A stretch of DNA of 64,000 bases. Origin: Dermanyssus gallinae (lineage: Eukaryota > Arthropoda > Arachnida > Mesostigmata > Dermanyssidae). A program made the translations under genes and the position numbers. Shown one piece after another: positions 39,201 to 50,307 of this stretch; position 1 is the stretch's first letter, and each line of letters begins with the position of its first letter. The stretch is from assembly GCA_003439945.1 (NCBI GenBank), contig QVRM01001782.1, positions 372,001 through 436,000 of the forward strand. Reading direction: 5' to 3'. The notes below the pieces were generated by a model, which did not search any database, was not told the origin of the DNA, and was given only the letters and a program-made list of their open reading frames with translations.

Positions 39201-42200
39201 CAGCAGTAATTATTACATTGTGGATGGGTAAGTATTTAGAAATCAAAGACACAACAGTACGACAAGGTCACAAAAGAGCACATATGACTTACTAATACAT
39301 ACTAGTTACGCCTATATACGCAGATTTTCGCTTACAAAACCTGGTCCCTGGAGAAGAAAACAAAGAAATATGTTTGTCTAACGTTCGGCAACATCGCGAA
39401 AGTATGTAGACAAATATAGCAAGTACCTGATGACGGGGATGAAGACGTTCCTGCAGCGGCCGAGGATGTCGAAGATGAGGCCGACGAGGCCAGAAATGAT
39501 GACGATGCTCCACTCCCGTAACTACCAGAAGGCAAACCTGCAATAGGAGTGTGATAAAACTGTCTTAGAATAAAACTTACGCGCATTGTCAGACCCTTAA
39601 TGACAGGTGGTCCTATATGCCCATATAAAGGTCGCCCCAAGCACTTCCCGGAAGCAAAGCTAGAATCCACATCTAGCAGACTTACATTGCTCCAAAGCCT
39701 GTTCCTCGTCAGATTTTTGCTAATCGCGTGCTCAAAATTTTCATAAACCGCGTAACTCACTCACTACAGGACATCGATCTGTCTTAAGTCGTGAGTATAC
39801 CGAAATCATTCAATCACCATTCTGTCAATTTCTTATTATCGTTGTGCTTAAATTGGCTCTTTCATACCCCGTCCGTAGCGAAATTCTACTTCTCATTTCT
39901 ACTAGAGGCTCAGCATTCCTGACGCCACCTCGATGGCAGATCGATCTATATACACATAAGTAAAAGATGTCCTCAATACTTACTGCCTCCGCATTTTAGA
40001 CCACAATGTTTTAATACACTTTAGCAATTATAAATACAACGTAATTAAAAAGAGATGGGTGTAGTCAAAAGGTTCACGCGTGGTTGTGCGCCTTTTTCTG
40101 GGCTCCGGTAGCACCCTATTAAAGATTTCTTTGTAGAAATGGGAGTGGAGTTACGCTTAATGGCACCCCGAGTTTGTAGTTTCGAAACTCTAGGGAGGGG
40201 GGGGGGCAGGACTCATAATTGCTACGCTTATTGACAAAATATGCAAGTGTTTAAAGCAAGCCACCACTACCATAACCTGCAAGTCAAATATGGTCTGACT
40301 GGGTCAGCTTTCCTACTCTTTATAAGTAAGTAACTGTATTTTGTCTTTACCGTGACTCGTGCTTGCGCCACAACTGGAATCGGCTGCAGGAAGCCGTTGT
40401 GAGGTTCTGGCGTCTGCAGGCGCCGCCAGGCTCATTGGCCGGTCGGGCATAATCCATGGCTTGATTAGCATACCAGGCGTCACTCCTGAACTATTCGAAG
40501 CACCTGTTGTCGGAGAAGAACATCGTGAAGCACACCATCGGTTTAAAGAATGAGATCAAAGCGAGACCCGAACAGGATGAAGGAGATGGCCAGCAACTCC
40601 AGTACAAGGGGTCGCGGGTTGAATCCGAACACAACATATACTTATTCGAAACAATATATCTTAATATGTACAGCACTCCTGAATGAATAAATAAACAATA
40701 TCACGCGAAACTTAGATACGTCTGTGATAAAAATAATCTAAAGCGAAAGAGACAGAGTAGTTACTACTAGCTAAACCTAAATGATGTTACCTGACAAGGA
40801 GAAGGAGGAAGATGCGCCACCCTGTAGAGGCGGCGGCGGACTGACGGCGCCCGCGCGATGGGCGTCAGCTTCATTGGCAGCGGGCGGGGGCAGGGGTTGG
40901 TGAAAACCGGCCGCCGCATGCGGTGGCGCTGGCGGGGGTGGTGGAGGTAGCGGCTGTGGAAGTGGAGGCGGCGATGGCTGAAGGCCCGCCGAGCCATTCA
41001 CAGCCAGAGAGCCAACGAGTGCTCCACCACCAGACACGCTCGAGGCCGGCGTCGGTTGAACAAAGTAGAAGCCTCCACTACTTCCCGGACTTGACTCTCC
41101 CGCCATGAGCGGAAGTTCAAACTCGAACACATTTTGGTAGAGGCGCTTCCAAAGCTCGGTGTCGCACGCTGAATGCAGCCAATGAGATCAAGCAATCATG
41201 TCAATACACTTAAACAACAATTTGATAAGAAACAGCAATTGTGTGCAAACTAAACCGAATAATTTTTTCCACAATGTTAGAATTACGGAACGCAATGGTT
41301 GATCGAAAATTTGAATAATCATTAGCGGCTTATTAAAGCGTACATGGATTATCGAGTTTTTTGCACGAATTAGAACTCAAATAATAAAATAGAGAGACTT
41401 TCTTTCGAATGTAATAACTTCATCAAATAGGTTTAATTAATTTAACATTGAGGTTGAGAACTATTTTAACAATAAGAACTTTCCAGCACAATAACGCTGT
41501 TATTCCTAAAGAATATTTTTATTTATCTAAATAATTGTAAACTAATTCTATTTTTTTCTATTGCCATAGTTAAATTAGGATAACAAACATTATATTAATC
41601 ATAGTAAAGATTCATTATGTACAACAGAAGAAATGTTGGACCTCAATTTCTAGGGGTTCAGGCTGACTCAGTAAATCTACGTGATAACCACTTACTAGGT
41701 GTTCAAACCTCTATTTGGTTATCACGGTTTCCAATTAAGATTATATGAATAGCGTTGTGCACTATAACCGGTCATAACCAAACAAAACGAACACAGATAG
41801 TTAAAAATAAAATATGATGCATGGCCAATGTCTCATTATAAAATGCTGAGTCTCTGTTCATAAATAGCCCGATGAGTTCCCTAGACTGACTTCAACAACG
41901 GATAAATAACCGCCACAGCTTACCAATTGTGAAAAAACGCCTGCACACCATCGCCAATCGGCAAAGGTCCTGCTCGAGAAGATAGGAGAAAATAGTGAGC
42001 AAGAGTTCGTCGGGAAGTTCCGTGATCTCGAGTCCTCGAGGCGCTGTTTCAGCGGAGTCAGCATCGCTACGATCTGTAAGACCCGAAGGTCCGGCCGAGG
42101 CACAGCTCCCGCTGCCACCTAATAGACCTGTCGTCACATGAATACAACCAAGCCATAGATAAATATGCGAGTCCGCTATCAAGCACGTGAGCACGCCGTG

Positions 42201-45200
42201 GATAACGACACACACTCACACTATGCACCTACTGTCCAACTCATATGCGTCGCTTCCTCTCCGTCTATCGTTATCAAGTTTTAAAGTACATAATATTAAA
42301 ATAAGGGGCAAACGCTAGTTTTAGTAATTGTGTTGACGTTGCAACAAAACATTTTCATCGCAGACATGCAGAAAGTGCACAAACGGCATTACGGTCGCGC
42401 AGATTGCCTTAAGTATTGAAAAGCAGTTGCGTCACCACTACACATGTTCGTTCCTCCAACCCACACAGAACAAAGCAATACAAGAGCACATAGAAATAAA
42501 TTGCGCACACACTCCTTGAGGCATGTTGTAATGTAAAACGTTGCAGACATATCCATAACTCCACTTAGGAATGCAAATACTTCTGTCAACAACAACTTTG
42601 GCAACCCTCTCAAACAAATATTGTTTGATGCAAATACGGAATTAACCCCTAGCGTAGAAATCACAAGCAAAATGAATTTTTCGACAACGACACAAACAAT
42701 AATCGTATTCAACATTTTTGCCAGGATTGAGTTAATTCAACGTCTCGTATAAACAAGTGCGGGAATCCGAACACGACACATATAGGACAATTAAACATGT
42801 GACTCGAGGCCTCAAATGTAAAGAGATAAATGTAGATTTTTGACTCAAAATATACTTTTTGGCAGAATTGCGGCCTCATGGTTTTGAGCTTCGTGACTAC
42901 CTAAAACAGGAAAAAGGTGATCACGCATATTGAACCACAAAGTCAACGAACTTCTTTCTGCCTTTTTTAGCTACCAGCGGTGAGACACACATGAAATTTC
43001 AAAAACAAAATCTTCTGTTTCGACGCAATTTTCGTCCTGATTACTGAAATACTATCTAAAAAAAGAAAATGTATAGAACAGAGATTATAGGCAAAAGATA
43101 CCGACAAAAACGATGACGCGATAACGATGGGAGCAGTTAGACGCTATTGTACCACGGGCATGTCTTATCCTATTACGAGAACGCACAGATATGGGTGTTA
43201 AAGGGTTACAAAATCGAGTCACCGATATTGCAAATCATGTTTATGTTTACGAATGTTTATTATCTGTAATCTTCAGTTGTTCAATAAGCCAAATGTAATA
43301 CTAAATAAGTCATGAGAGACAAGCCGGATGTAACACAAACCCCTAGAAGCAGTTGTATAAAACAACAGTCCCCGGTGAACGTATAGAGCTTTATACACCC
43401 CGCTTTAGTTTTACTTTATTGACTCCGAAATGTACTAATCACCATTATTATATTAGCGACAAAAGTCTCACATTGGAGTTATCGAAACCACAAAACAGGT
43501 AATAGTAGCCCATGTAAGCAATCGATTAAAAACACAAGCATACCCTCTAACGAAGCCTCTTCGTTCTGCCCGAGCGGTGAGGAACTTCCCACCGATGCAC
43601 TGGTTGGAAGAACGGGCTCAAGCGACATTAGCTCAGAGCAGTGGGCATCCAAACACAGCGGCTCTTCGGGTGATGAACTTCCAGTTCGCCGCTGACGCTT
43701 GCGTGGTGCCGCCGCAGCCCAGTTCGGACCCCCGTCATAAAGTTTTCGCCGTAGATCGTACGGCGGCTGATGAGGCGCCACTGCGCCCACCGCCCCCATC
43801 GGCCCGCATGCCGAACCGTTCGTTGCTGTGAAATGGAAAATAAAAATCAATCAAAAGGCTTTTGTCGTTATCTCTATGTTTTTTTTTATAGTAACAGGTT
43901 ATACGAGGTATACGGCCACAACACACTATTGTACTACGAACAAGCATGAATCAACACAGTAGAGCTGCTTCTGATATGCGTCGTTTACGCTCAAACACAC
44001 CAAAAATCATGTCACACAAATAGCGGTGACCAGCTTAAACTGTTCTCACTCATGCAAGACGCGTTATATTAATTTATTTCCATTTATTTCGTATGCAATT
44101 TTTTAAATCTGAAAAATATTTAAAAACGTACGTGTTGCACCGAACTCGAACGCGATTCTTAATACAACAGTCATCGGTCATCTCCTCATCTTTGTCCCAT
44201 CGACCAATATCGAAAATGTCGGCAATACTCATCATCATTTATTTGCAATAATTACAATAATTAATAAAAGCATTCCATGTATCCAGATGAGAAAAATCAA
44301 ATGTTCCTGGTAAAAGGTCGTGATACATAAACATGAGCGTTATCGGTGAAGCATTAGCACATTAGCTAGAAATTTTGCTCGCCTAGCATAAATCGAACAA
44401 TAGATTGGTGTTGAGCCGTCCCTACTGAGAAGATTATGAGGTGGCCCGTATATCACGTATGCGAAATCGTAGGGCCCATTTCAAATTCATATCAATCTGT
44501 GCGGACGAATACGAGCAATCAGAGTAGAACAATCTGAGCAGTTCCGTATACGCCTAGGTATACATGATGAAACGACATGGCAATTTAATTGAAATACCCT
44601 TCTTATGGAGGCTCGAAAACTATCCATCACTGAAGTTAGAATAGAGAATGAGTAGATCGCATGACAACTGTAAATTCTGATCGGCGCTTCTCACCTGAGC
44701 ATTGCTGCTGTGATGACAAGCCGCTGCTCCCGGAACTGCCGTGGTGCTCAACGTTACCGTTATTATTGTTGTTGTTATTGTTGATAGTGGCACTGCAACT
44801 GGCCTGTTGAGATTGTATTTGCTGCTGATGCTGTGGAGATTGCCTTTGTGCCTGAGGCACGCTATCGTTACTAAACGGGCTTGAAGTGCTTGTGGCTGTT
44901 AATGCCGTTGTGGTTGTTGTCGTTGTTGCTGCTGGCGATGTTGTTGTTGCCGCTGCTGCTGCCGCCGTTGTTGTTGATACGGCACCGGTTGATGCTGTAT
45001 CTGTTGTAGCCATCGTTGGTGCATTGGCTGTTGATGTAGTAGTAGTAGTTGTTGTTGTTGTTGCTGTTGTTGCCGATGTGGCAGCAGCGGAGGCTGCGGC
45101 AGCTGCCGCTGCAGCAGCTGCAGCCATGAGTGCAGCTGCTAACAACGGGCCTGAAGATGAGCTCGAAGACGACGACGACGACGACGAAGAGGGCGATGAT

Positions 45201-45868
45201 GATGATGATGATAACACCGTGGTCGAGGTCGAGGTTGAAGCCGAAGACATCGACAACGAAGATTGTACAGGTGCAGAAATCAACGATGATGAGGTGATGA
45301 GCGACGCCGATGTTTGCAAAGCTGATGATGAAGACGTTGTCGCCCCTGTGGCCACCGCCGTTGTTGTTGTTGTCGTGCTCGCATTTGCGACCAAGCCAGT
45401 TGTTGCTGTTGTTGTTGTTGTTGTAGTTGCTGCTGCAGTTGTTGTTGTTGTAGTTGTGGCCGTCGATACTGCCACACCAGCAGTAGCGGAAGATGCGGCA
45501 GCGCCCGGAGCCGAAAACTCAGACCACTGACTTATGAGGTCAAATGGCTTTAGTAAGCATTCCATCTCGCAGTCATCGGGCCCGTTGTTTCGACCCAGCC
45601 GCGCACTCAGAGCGCTACTGCTGAGATCTGCACCGCTGCTACTACTAGTACTGCTACTGTTGCCGCCACCGCCCCTGCTAGAGCCGCCGTGTGCTCCGTC
45701 CGCACTTGAAGACCCTGCGAATCGCCAAGCGCGCACCACAACAACAACAACAACGAAAGCAAATCTCTTAATTGGGAGAAGAACTCGGTAATAACAACGT
45801 ATGCCGGTGCGTCATAGTCGATTATTGCATACAATTCGTTCCTGCTCTCACCTCAAACGTATACGCAG

Positions 45869-45925
<57 letters not shown>

Positions 45926-48900
45926 GAGACAATTGTCACTCCATCTGTATTCTTAAGCTTTACAAAAACATTTTAGCACTCTTACAGTAACAAATATGTT
46001 ATAAGAGATGCTCATATGAGACATACCTGTGGCTCCTAGCACAATTGAAGCTTATTTTTCAATTCAAAGAATAAGCGAAATCATAGACATGTACGCCCAT
46101 AAGCTCTCCCATCACAGCGGGTAATTAAATCGGAAACAGTGCAGACACATGATGTACAAGGCAGTGCGGTGTGTTTGCAGACGTCCGAGTTGCATTCGAT
46201 TCAAAATCAAAAAGTCTGGTGCTGCACAAGTTTGCTGAAACCGGCCTACCTCAACAACTGCTGCGATTCCTCCGATGGAACCAAGTGATCATAGATATGG
46301 AAAAAACAGATGCTATAGAAAAGCCTCCCTTTATTGCACAAGTGAATGCACTGCTCGGACTGCCAAAGACGGACAAGTTTAGGAAATGTATTCGATTGTA
46401 TGGGGAAAAATAGCTCATATAGGTAAAAAAATGACGCGATAATAAACTCTGACTGGAAAGGCGCGTGTAGCCAATGTGCAAACGTACGCTCATTATCCGA
46501 TCCGCCAAATGAATAGTTTAAAATCTGATTGATTAATAGGGACCATGCGCATTTATACCCAAACGCAACTTTAGCACGGCTAGCCAATGTTTTCTGTATT
46601 ATTAACTTATGTATTCTAACCACAGTAATAAAAACGGCTGAAGAAGTTACTAAATATTATGTGATAATAAAACTTGTTTAATGAAACTTGTCTTACGATC
46701 ATAAATGCTAACCATGGTCTGCATTATTTAGAAAATTTCCTTACAAGCTGGTTTACACATGCAGGTTATTATAGACTGTACAATTTGCTAGGGTTCCTAC
46801 TTCACGTTGTTCCATGTGAGGCCCTCAAATGCAACTGAATTTGCTATTCTATTTCTAGTCTACTGATGTCCAGTTAAACAACATTGTTTCATATCGATGC
46901 CTGCTTCTTTCAAGTAACCTAACAGCAAAACAAAGCTTAATTTGATAATCAACGACTCTAAATTAAAATCATGTATTGCAAATATACAAGCTCAAGTGGC
47001 TACTCCTGCCGAATCATCTGAGTAAAAAAAACTTCAATCCAACATTTATGAAGCTCATGTACAATCGATGTGAATACCCAGTCAAAGTTCATAGAGCGCT
47101 AAACTTAGAGCACTCGACATCGCATATTCACTACACGTCACCAACAGCTCCAAAATGATAGTCATTGCTCTTTGGGGTCGTAAAACTGATTAAGTAAACA
47201 TTTGTGGGCTTTATTAGAATGACGGGAGGACATGTATTGTCTAGCGGTGACAGTGACTTCACGAATATGTGGTATATATATATATATATATGTCCATATA
47301 CATGTGACTGGCAGGTTTGCTTTTCAAAATGAGCGATAACGAGATAATTATTTGTTTGATGGAGAAACTAAACACACCGGCGACTTCGAAAAAAAATTCT
47401 ACTTCTATGAACGTGATAGCTGAATGGAAACAGTTGTATTGAAAAAAACCCGCGAAAATCGACATCCTGTGGTGTGTCATTGTTGAGCTCTAAGGTAACT
47501 AAGGTTTAACGGTGGAAATGTGTTCCATTACAAATATTATGAATTCCCCTGCCACTGGACTAGAGAGTTTGTCGAGGTGGAAGACGAAGCGTTTATAGCA
47601 AAGAAAATACTGACAATGGACACATAATTTCTATTCGTTGATTATATGAAATCAAAACTAGATCCTTGTGCGGCCATCTCGCACACGGCGGACCACCGTG
47701 GACGGTGACCGCGCCTAATATGGAAGAGCTCATCAATCAAGAGATCCTTTCACCACTCTTTCGACGTCAAGCATTCGGGTAGTGTCGGCAAGCGTTGATG
47801 TACGTCAGTTCTGTACACCATGAGTTGTTGTTAGTCGATGAAGAACTACACCCGTAGCGGTTTCAGCGAGTTCCCACTCTCTCGTATACGCCGATTGCCA
47901 ACAATTTGGGTACTATAGTCGGTATTTGCTTACTCTTGACGGATAAAGCCAATAAATCTTACTGGTGGGCCAACAAGCTCACGCATATCGCTTACGTGCA
48001 TGCATGCACGCCAGGACGTGACTGCTTTCGTGCTAAAAGCTCAATTCGTAAGCCCATATTTTTGTTCCAGAAAATATTCGGCTGAGAATGCGGCCCCAAC
48101 ACTATTACTGCCAGCATACAACGACTTGACGGTGCGGTCGCACCTAGAGGTTGCCTTTCGGACCAGTGGATTCTTGAGGCGGGCCGGGCTCAATGATTGC
48201 CCGCCGCGATCGGCAAACTTATAAAGTTTCGAATTCGTTCTTGGGGGCCACCGAAAGGCCACGCGCTCGCTAAACAGCAAACGATTTTCCTCAACTACGA
48301 GATTACTAATTCGATTGAAGATTGATCTGGCCGACAGTATACCCGCCGCCGGTGACATCGTTCGGAAGATGTCTTGAGATTTAAACCCATGTGACAAACT
48401 CTTTGCAGACGTTACAGGTCCTATATAATATCTGGTTCTTCAAGCAGCTTTTGTGGATGAATAAACAGCATTTAATATTTAAAACATTTAAGGATGCAAT
48501 TCAAAGCAGCCTAGCTGTACGTATCCACTCATCACCGACATTTCCACCTTAAAGTTATTTATGATTATTTCGAAACTACTGATTGAACCACCATAAATTG
48601 AAACCAAAAGTTTCCCCATAAAATGTCCTCTTTTTCGTGATTTAACTGTCGCCTCCAAAGACGTTCTTGCACTTCTTCCCTTTTCCGCAAAGAAAATGCT
48701 TATTCTGCGCCCAGACTTTAATATAATGACTGTTTGTAAGGGGACATCCTATATAATCAATATTGTCGTGCATACAAACTATGCGACACTGATATGCGAT
48801 TTACTGATAAATTGGTACAGCTATCAACAACAGTGTCAACGCAATTATCACAAACAGACCTCCTAACGGTAATACCGTTATTACAGGGCACAAAAGATCG

Positions 48901-50307
48901 AGAAGTAGAAAAAGTCCGGCAACTTAATGTAGCCACATTGCTTCCCAGACGTAAGCCCACGTATCTTGTTTGACTGCTTCGTTAAATAAATCAATTAAGG
49001 GTAGATTAATATATAAGATACTCACAGTACCTTAGATAGCCCAAAACAGAAGATGGTACAGACGGCATTTAGAGAAAATCTGAGCATTATCGAAATCGCG
49101 TCCAAGAACAAGGAAAGACATGTTTATATGGGCTGAAGCTTGAACTGCTTGATTGTTTACATAATACATTGACCACAAACGAAGAATTTGCCAAATTTGT
49201 TTCCGTTTCAACAGGAAAAGTTGCTGTCTCGAGAATAAAATAAGTCAACCGTTCCAAACCACTGTTTTTGACAGAACCAAAAAGTATTTACAAATAAAAC
49301 TTGCAGCAGTTGCCATGTAGCTAACGGTTTGCTACGCATTACATTCATATGAGCTGTGGTCATCACTATAATATATGAATGTAATGCGACTAAAGAAGAT
49401 TGGCACAATTAGACTGAGATGAGCATGATGACTGACTGGAGACGTCACTAGCTACAAAAAACGCCTACACATTTACACGGAACGCTTGTAAACGGTATCA
49501 ACAAACTAAAGAATAGCTTTAATTCAAAACTCGGCTATCATATTAATCCATGGCCAACACGCCAAAAATGATTTTGCGCGACAAACAAAGTGAATAACAA
49601 GTTTCTCCCTGCATATCCACGCACTCGGCCTATTCACTCGCGGTGATGATAGCGAAGCACCAGTCATTAGTACTGATGGATTTTTTTCTGTTCTGGGAGG
49701 TTTCGGGAATGCATGATGCACATGTGCCACTAGCAGCCTGCGTGACTGGTGTGAGACTCGCAAGCCTACTAAACCCGGATTCCTCCCCACCCCCCTCCCA
49801 GGCTCGGCATTACTTTGGCATTACTTCGAAGAGTACTGATGGAATTAATCACACACAATCGATCGAGGTAGTCCGTCTTTTGGCGACAGCCGAACGTGTT
49901 TTAAATGATCACTGCTGGCGCGCATGTTATACATGACATAGACTGTACAGGCCATGCATATATATATATATATACATCTATTTGACGGCCAACGATTTCC
50001 GTCGAGACAATTGCCGCCTACCTGCTAGCAGCGTTCGGCTAGCGGTTTTTTTCGAGGCTGAGCCGGTCGCAGCTACCGTAGAGGACGTGTTTGCCGCCAT
50101 CGTTGATGCTGCTCCTGCTGCTGTTGCTGTTGTTGTTACGCTTGCTGCTGTTGTTGTTGTTGATGATGATGTTGTTGTTGCTGCCGTTGTTGCTGCGTGG
50201 TTGTTGTTGTTGTTGTTGTTGCATAGACTCTTTCGTCGAAGACTCATGCGAGCCGATGACCCCGCCGGTGTTCCCGTCTGTTTTCCACCAGGCATTTTGG
50301 AAGACAT
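29819..50307 (-). CDS. FBXO11: FBXO11, F-box/CASH/UBR-type zinc finger protein, 17 exons
   Basis: Substrate-recognition subunit of an SCF (Skp1-Cul1-F-box) ubiquitin ligase. Exons in transcript order: 50022-50307, 44695-45714, 43544-43825, 41924-42118, 40791-41168, 40351-40485, 39427-39537, 38454-38565, 37048-37508, 36270-36380, 34702-34813, 34395-34586, 33664-34015, 33168-33417, 31281-31462, 30742-30861, 29819-30217. Every junction is GT-AG and in phase, giving 1,566 codons with the stop. Domains in order: low-complexity N-terminus (about 1-530), F-box ([20 protein letters not shown]), a Pro/Ser-rich linker, the [14 protein letters not shown] block, a beta-helix of many CASH/PbH1 repeats (GVWI, GGVY and RRNKI motifs), and a UBR-type zinc finger. 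Vertebrate FBXO11 is about 930 residues; the excess lies in the N-terminus and linker. The first ATG (50307) is chosen because its exon ends in a phase that matches the next; other 5' exons remain possible. Confidence 0.95.
30428..30540 (-). repeat. tRNA-derived SINE-like sequence
   Basis: On the minus strand TGGCTTAGGC resembles a tRNA A box and AGTTCGAGCCC a B box, about 60 bp apart, the layout of a Pol III promoter in tRNA-derived SINEs. It lies in the last FBXO11 intron. It cannot fold as a normal tRNA by eye. Different from the SINE pair at 37730 and 53439. Confidence 0.55.
31717..31769. ncRNA. Imperfect 24-bp hairpin in FBXO11 intron
   Basis: Arms GCCACATACGATAATTTGAT... and its near-complement pair over 24 bp with two mismatches around a 5-nt loop (CAGCT). 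The size is small for a pre-miRNA but the fold is strong. Could be a miniature inverted-repeat element tip. Confidence 0.3.
35380..36190 (-). mobile_element. Retroelement relic with PD-(D/E)XK-like nuclease C-terminus
   Basis: The minus strand encodes about 195 residues ([79 protein letters not shown]), then a stop, then [20 protein letters not shown] and [15 protein letters not shown]. This matches the region that follows reverse transcriptases in a retroelement family seen in many invertebrates. The HALSC...G..RH..IN and RPDG...W...VWD blocks look like a Cys/His cluster and a restriction-like nuclease fold. No reverse transcriptase remains. It lies in the FBXO11 intron 34814-36269, same strand as the gene. 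Confidence 0.7.
36270..36380 (-). CDS. FBXO11: FBXO11 beta-helix exon wedged beside a retroelement relic
   Basis: A 111-bp phase-1/phase-1 exon encoding [20 protein letters not shown], then [17 protein letters not shown], easily missed because the longest open frame here is in another phase. It is required for a complete first part of the beta-helix, and both its phases fit its neighbours. The retroelement relic at 35380-36190 ends only about 80 bp from its donor. Confidence 0.92.
37730..37898 (-). repeat. tRNA-derived SINE, copy 1
   Basis: The minus strand has TGGCGTGGTGG (A-box-like) and GGGTTCGAGCCCC (B box) about 50 bp apart, followed by a unique tail (TATTTATGGGGAT...GACGTTAAATCTTGGCTGAG). 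The same layout and tail recur at 53439-53631. CAGTAAAACATA-type sequence occurs on both sides, suggesting a target duplication. Intronic to FBXO11. Confidence 0.8.
38745..39015 (-). mobile_element. LINE ORF2 C-terminal fragment
   Basis: The minus strand encodes [20 protein letters not shown], then [20 protein letters not shown] and KRLSW, the region after the reverse-transcriptase thumb in jockey/CR1-like LINEs. It is related to the fragment at 2610-2823. Inside the FBXO11 intron 38566-39426. Confidence 0.75.
39076..39152. repeat. Perfect 36-bp palindrome with 5-nt loop
   Basis: Arms 39076-39111 and 39117-39152 are exact reverse complements (core GGATATTAAAAGGATCGAAT), separated by TATAG. 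A transcript of either strand would form a 77-nt fully paired hairpin. Located in an FBXO11 intron just right of a LINE fragment. Confidence 0.9.
39427..39537 (-). CDS. FBXO11: FBXO11 linker cassette exon B, Ser/Ala-rich
   Basis: An 111-bp phase-1/phase-1 exon between TTGCAG and GTACTT encoding [20 protein letters not shown] and more Ser/Ala. No vertebrate counterpart is recognised. Low complexity weakens the coding evidence, but its splice sites and phase fit exactly between cassette A and the NPWKESF exon. Confidence 0.65.
40351..40485 (-). CDS. FBXO11: FBXO11 linker cassette exon A
   Basis: Between AG (40487-40486) and GT (40350-40349), 135 bp stay open in the frame required by the neighbours: [20 protein letters not shown] and so on, ending GASTSHG. 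Phase 1 on both sides. I see no counterpart in the vertebrate protein, where the F-box exon tail leads straight into the NPWKESF block. It is predicted from sequence only and may be alternatively spliced. Confidence 0.7.
40791..41168 (-). CDS. FBXO11: FBXO11 exon: end of F-box region plus Pro-rich linker
   Basis: Begins [20 protein letters not shown], which completes the F-box neighbourhood, then GFYFVQP, and continues into a long proline-rich stretch with runs of up to seven prolines. In vertebrates the equivalent linker is short, so the Pro-rich part is an insertion. Phase 1 on both sides. Confidence 0.9.
41924..42118 (-). CDS. FBXO11: FBXO11 F-box exon
   Basis: Carries the Skp1-binding F-box: [20 protein letters not shown], then [14 protein letters not shown]. 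The preceding half is Gly/Ser/Ala-rich. The exon is 195 bp with phase 1 at both ends, so skipping it would remove the F-box without a frameshift. Confidence 0.95.
43544..43825 (-). CDS. FBXO11: FBXO11 N-terminal exon with PPYDLRRK motif
   Basis: Contains [13 protein letters not shown] and [14 protein letters not shown]. The YxLRRK motif also occurs in the vertebrate FBXO11 N-terminus and the basic KRQRR cluster may be a nuclear signal. Phase 1/phase 1. Confidence 0.88.
44695..45714 (-). CDS. FBXO11: FBXO11 low-complexity exon (Thr/Ser/Ala/Asn/Gln runs)
   Basis: A 1,020-bp exon encoding almost only homopolymer tracts: Thr runs, a Ser run of about 13, an Ala run of about 13, an Asn run of 8 and Gln-rich parts. 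Non-repetitive islands ([20 protein letters not shown] near its start; [20 protein letters not shown] near its end) and uninterrupted phase support coding. The repeats derive from GTT/GTC/GCT-type trinucleotide expansion. The long opposite-strand frame (44886-45530) is a shadow. The start at 45714 relies on a CGCAG acceptor. Confidence 0.78.
45871..45922. repeat. Compound (CT)n(AT)n microsatellite
   Basis: Twenty bases of CT followed directly by about 32 bases of AT, in the first FBXO11 intron. Confidence 0.95.
46171..46413 (+). mobile_element. LINE reverse transcriptase fragment
   Basis: The plus strand reads [20 protein letters not shown], then [15 protein letters not shown], matching the palm block (F.DF..AFDS......L...GLP..LL) of a LINE reverse transcriptase. 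It is antisense to FBXO11, in its first intron. Confidence 0.65.
46420..49960. other. First FBXO11 intron, unassigned part
   Basis: No gene recognised. A stretch at 47640-48400 has higher GC and open frames on both strands (for example 48041-48397, minus) and may be an old retroelement, but I cannot name it. A short (TA)n run lies at 47272-47291 and another at 49959-49974. Confidence 0.5.
49335..49388. repeat. 16-bp perfect inverted repeat
   Basis: CGCATTACATTCATAT at 49335-49350 and its exact complement at 49373-49388, spacer 22 bp. In the first FBXO11 intron; no known role. Confidence 0.8.
50022..50307 (-). CDS. FBXO11: FBXO11 predicted first coding exon
   Basis: Begins [20 protein letters not shown], then Asn and Thr/Ala/Ser runs, ending [11 protein letters not shown] at a GTAGGC donor in phase 1, which matches the next exon. 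No known domain. Upstream sequence is rich in trinucleotide repeats, so it is likely 5' UTR or promoter. Confidence 0.65.

Noticed and set aside
40600..40635. GGTCGCGGGTTGAATCC, a B-box-like string
   Set aside because: No A box at the right distance and no second copy recognised.
44886..45530. Plus-strand ORF of 214 codons rich in Val, Ala and Asp
   Set aside because: It is the antisense reading of the FBXO11 low-complexity exon; composition is explained by trinucleotide repeats.
47640..48400. GC-richer block with open frames on both strands, possible LTR-element gag or pol
   Set aside because: No reverse transcriptase, protease, integrase or zinc-knuckle motif could be found, so no call was made.
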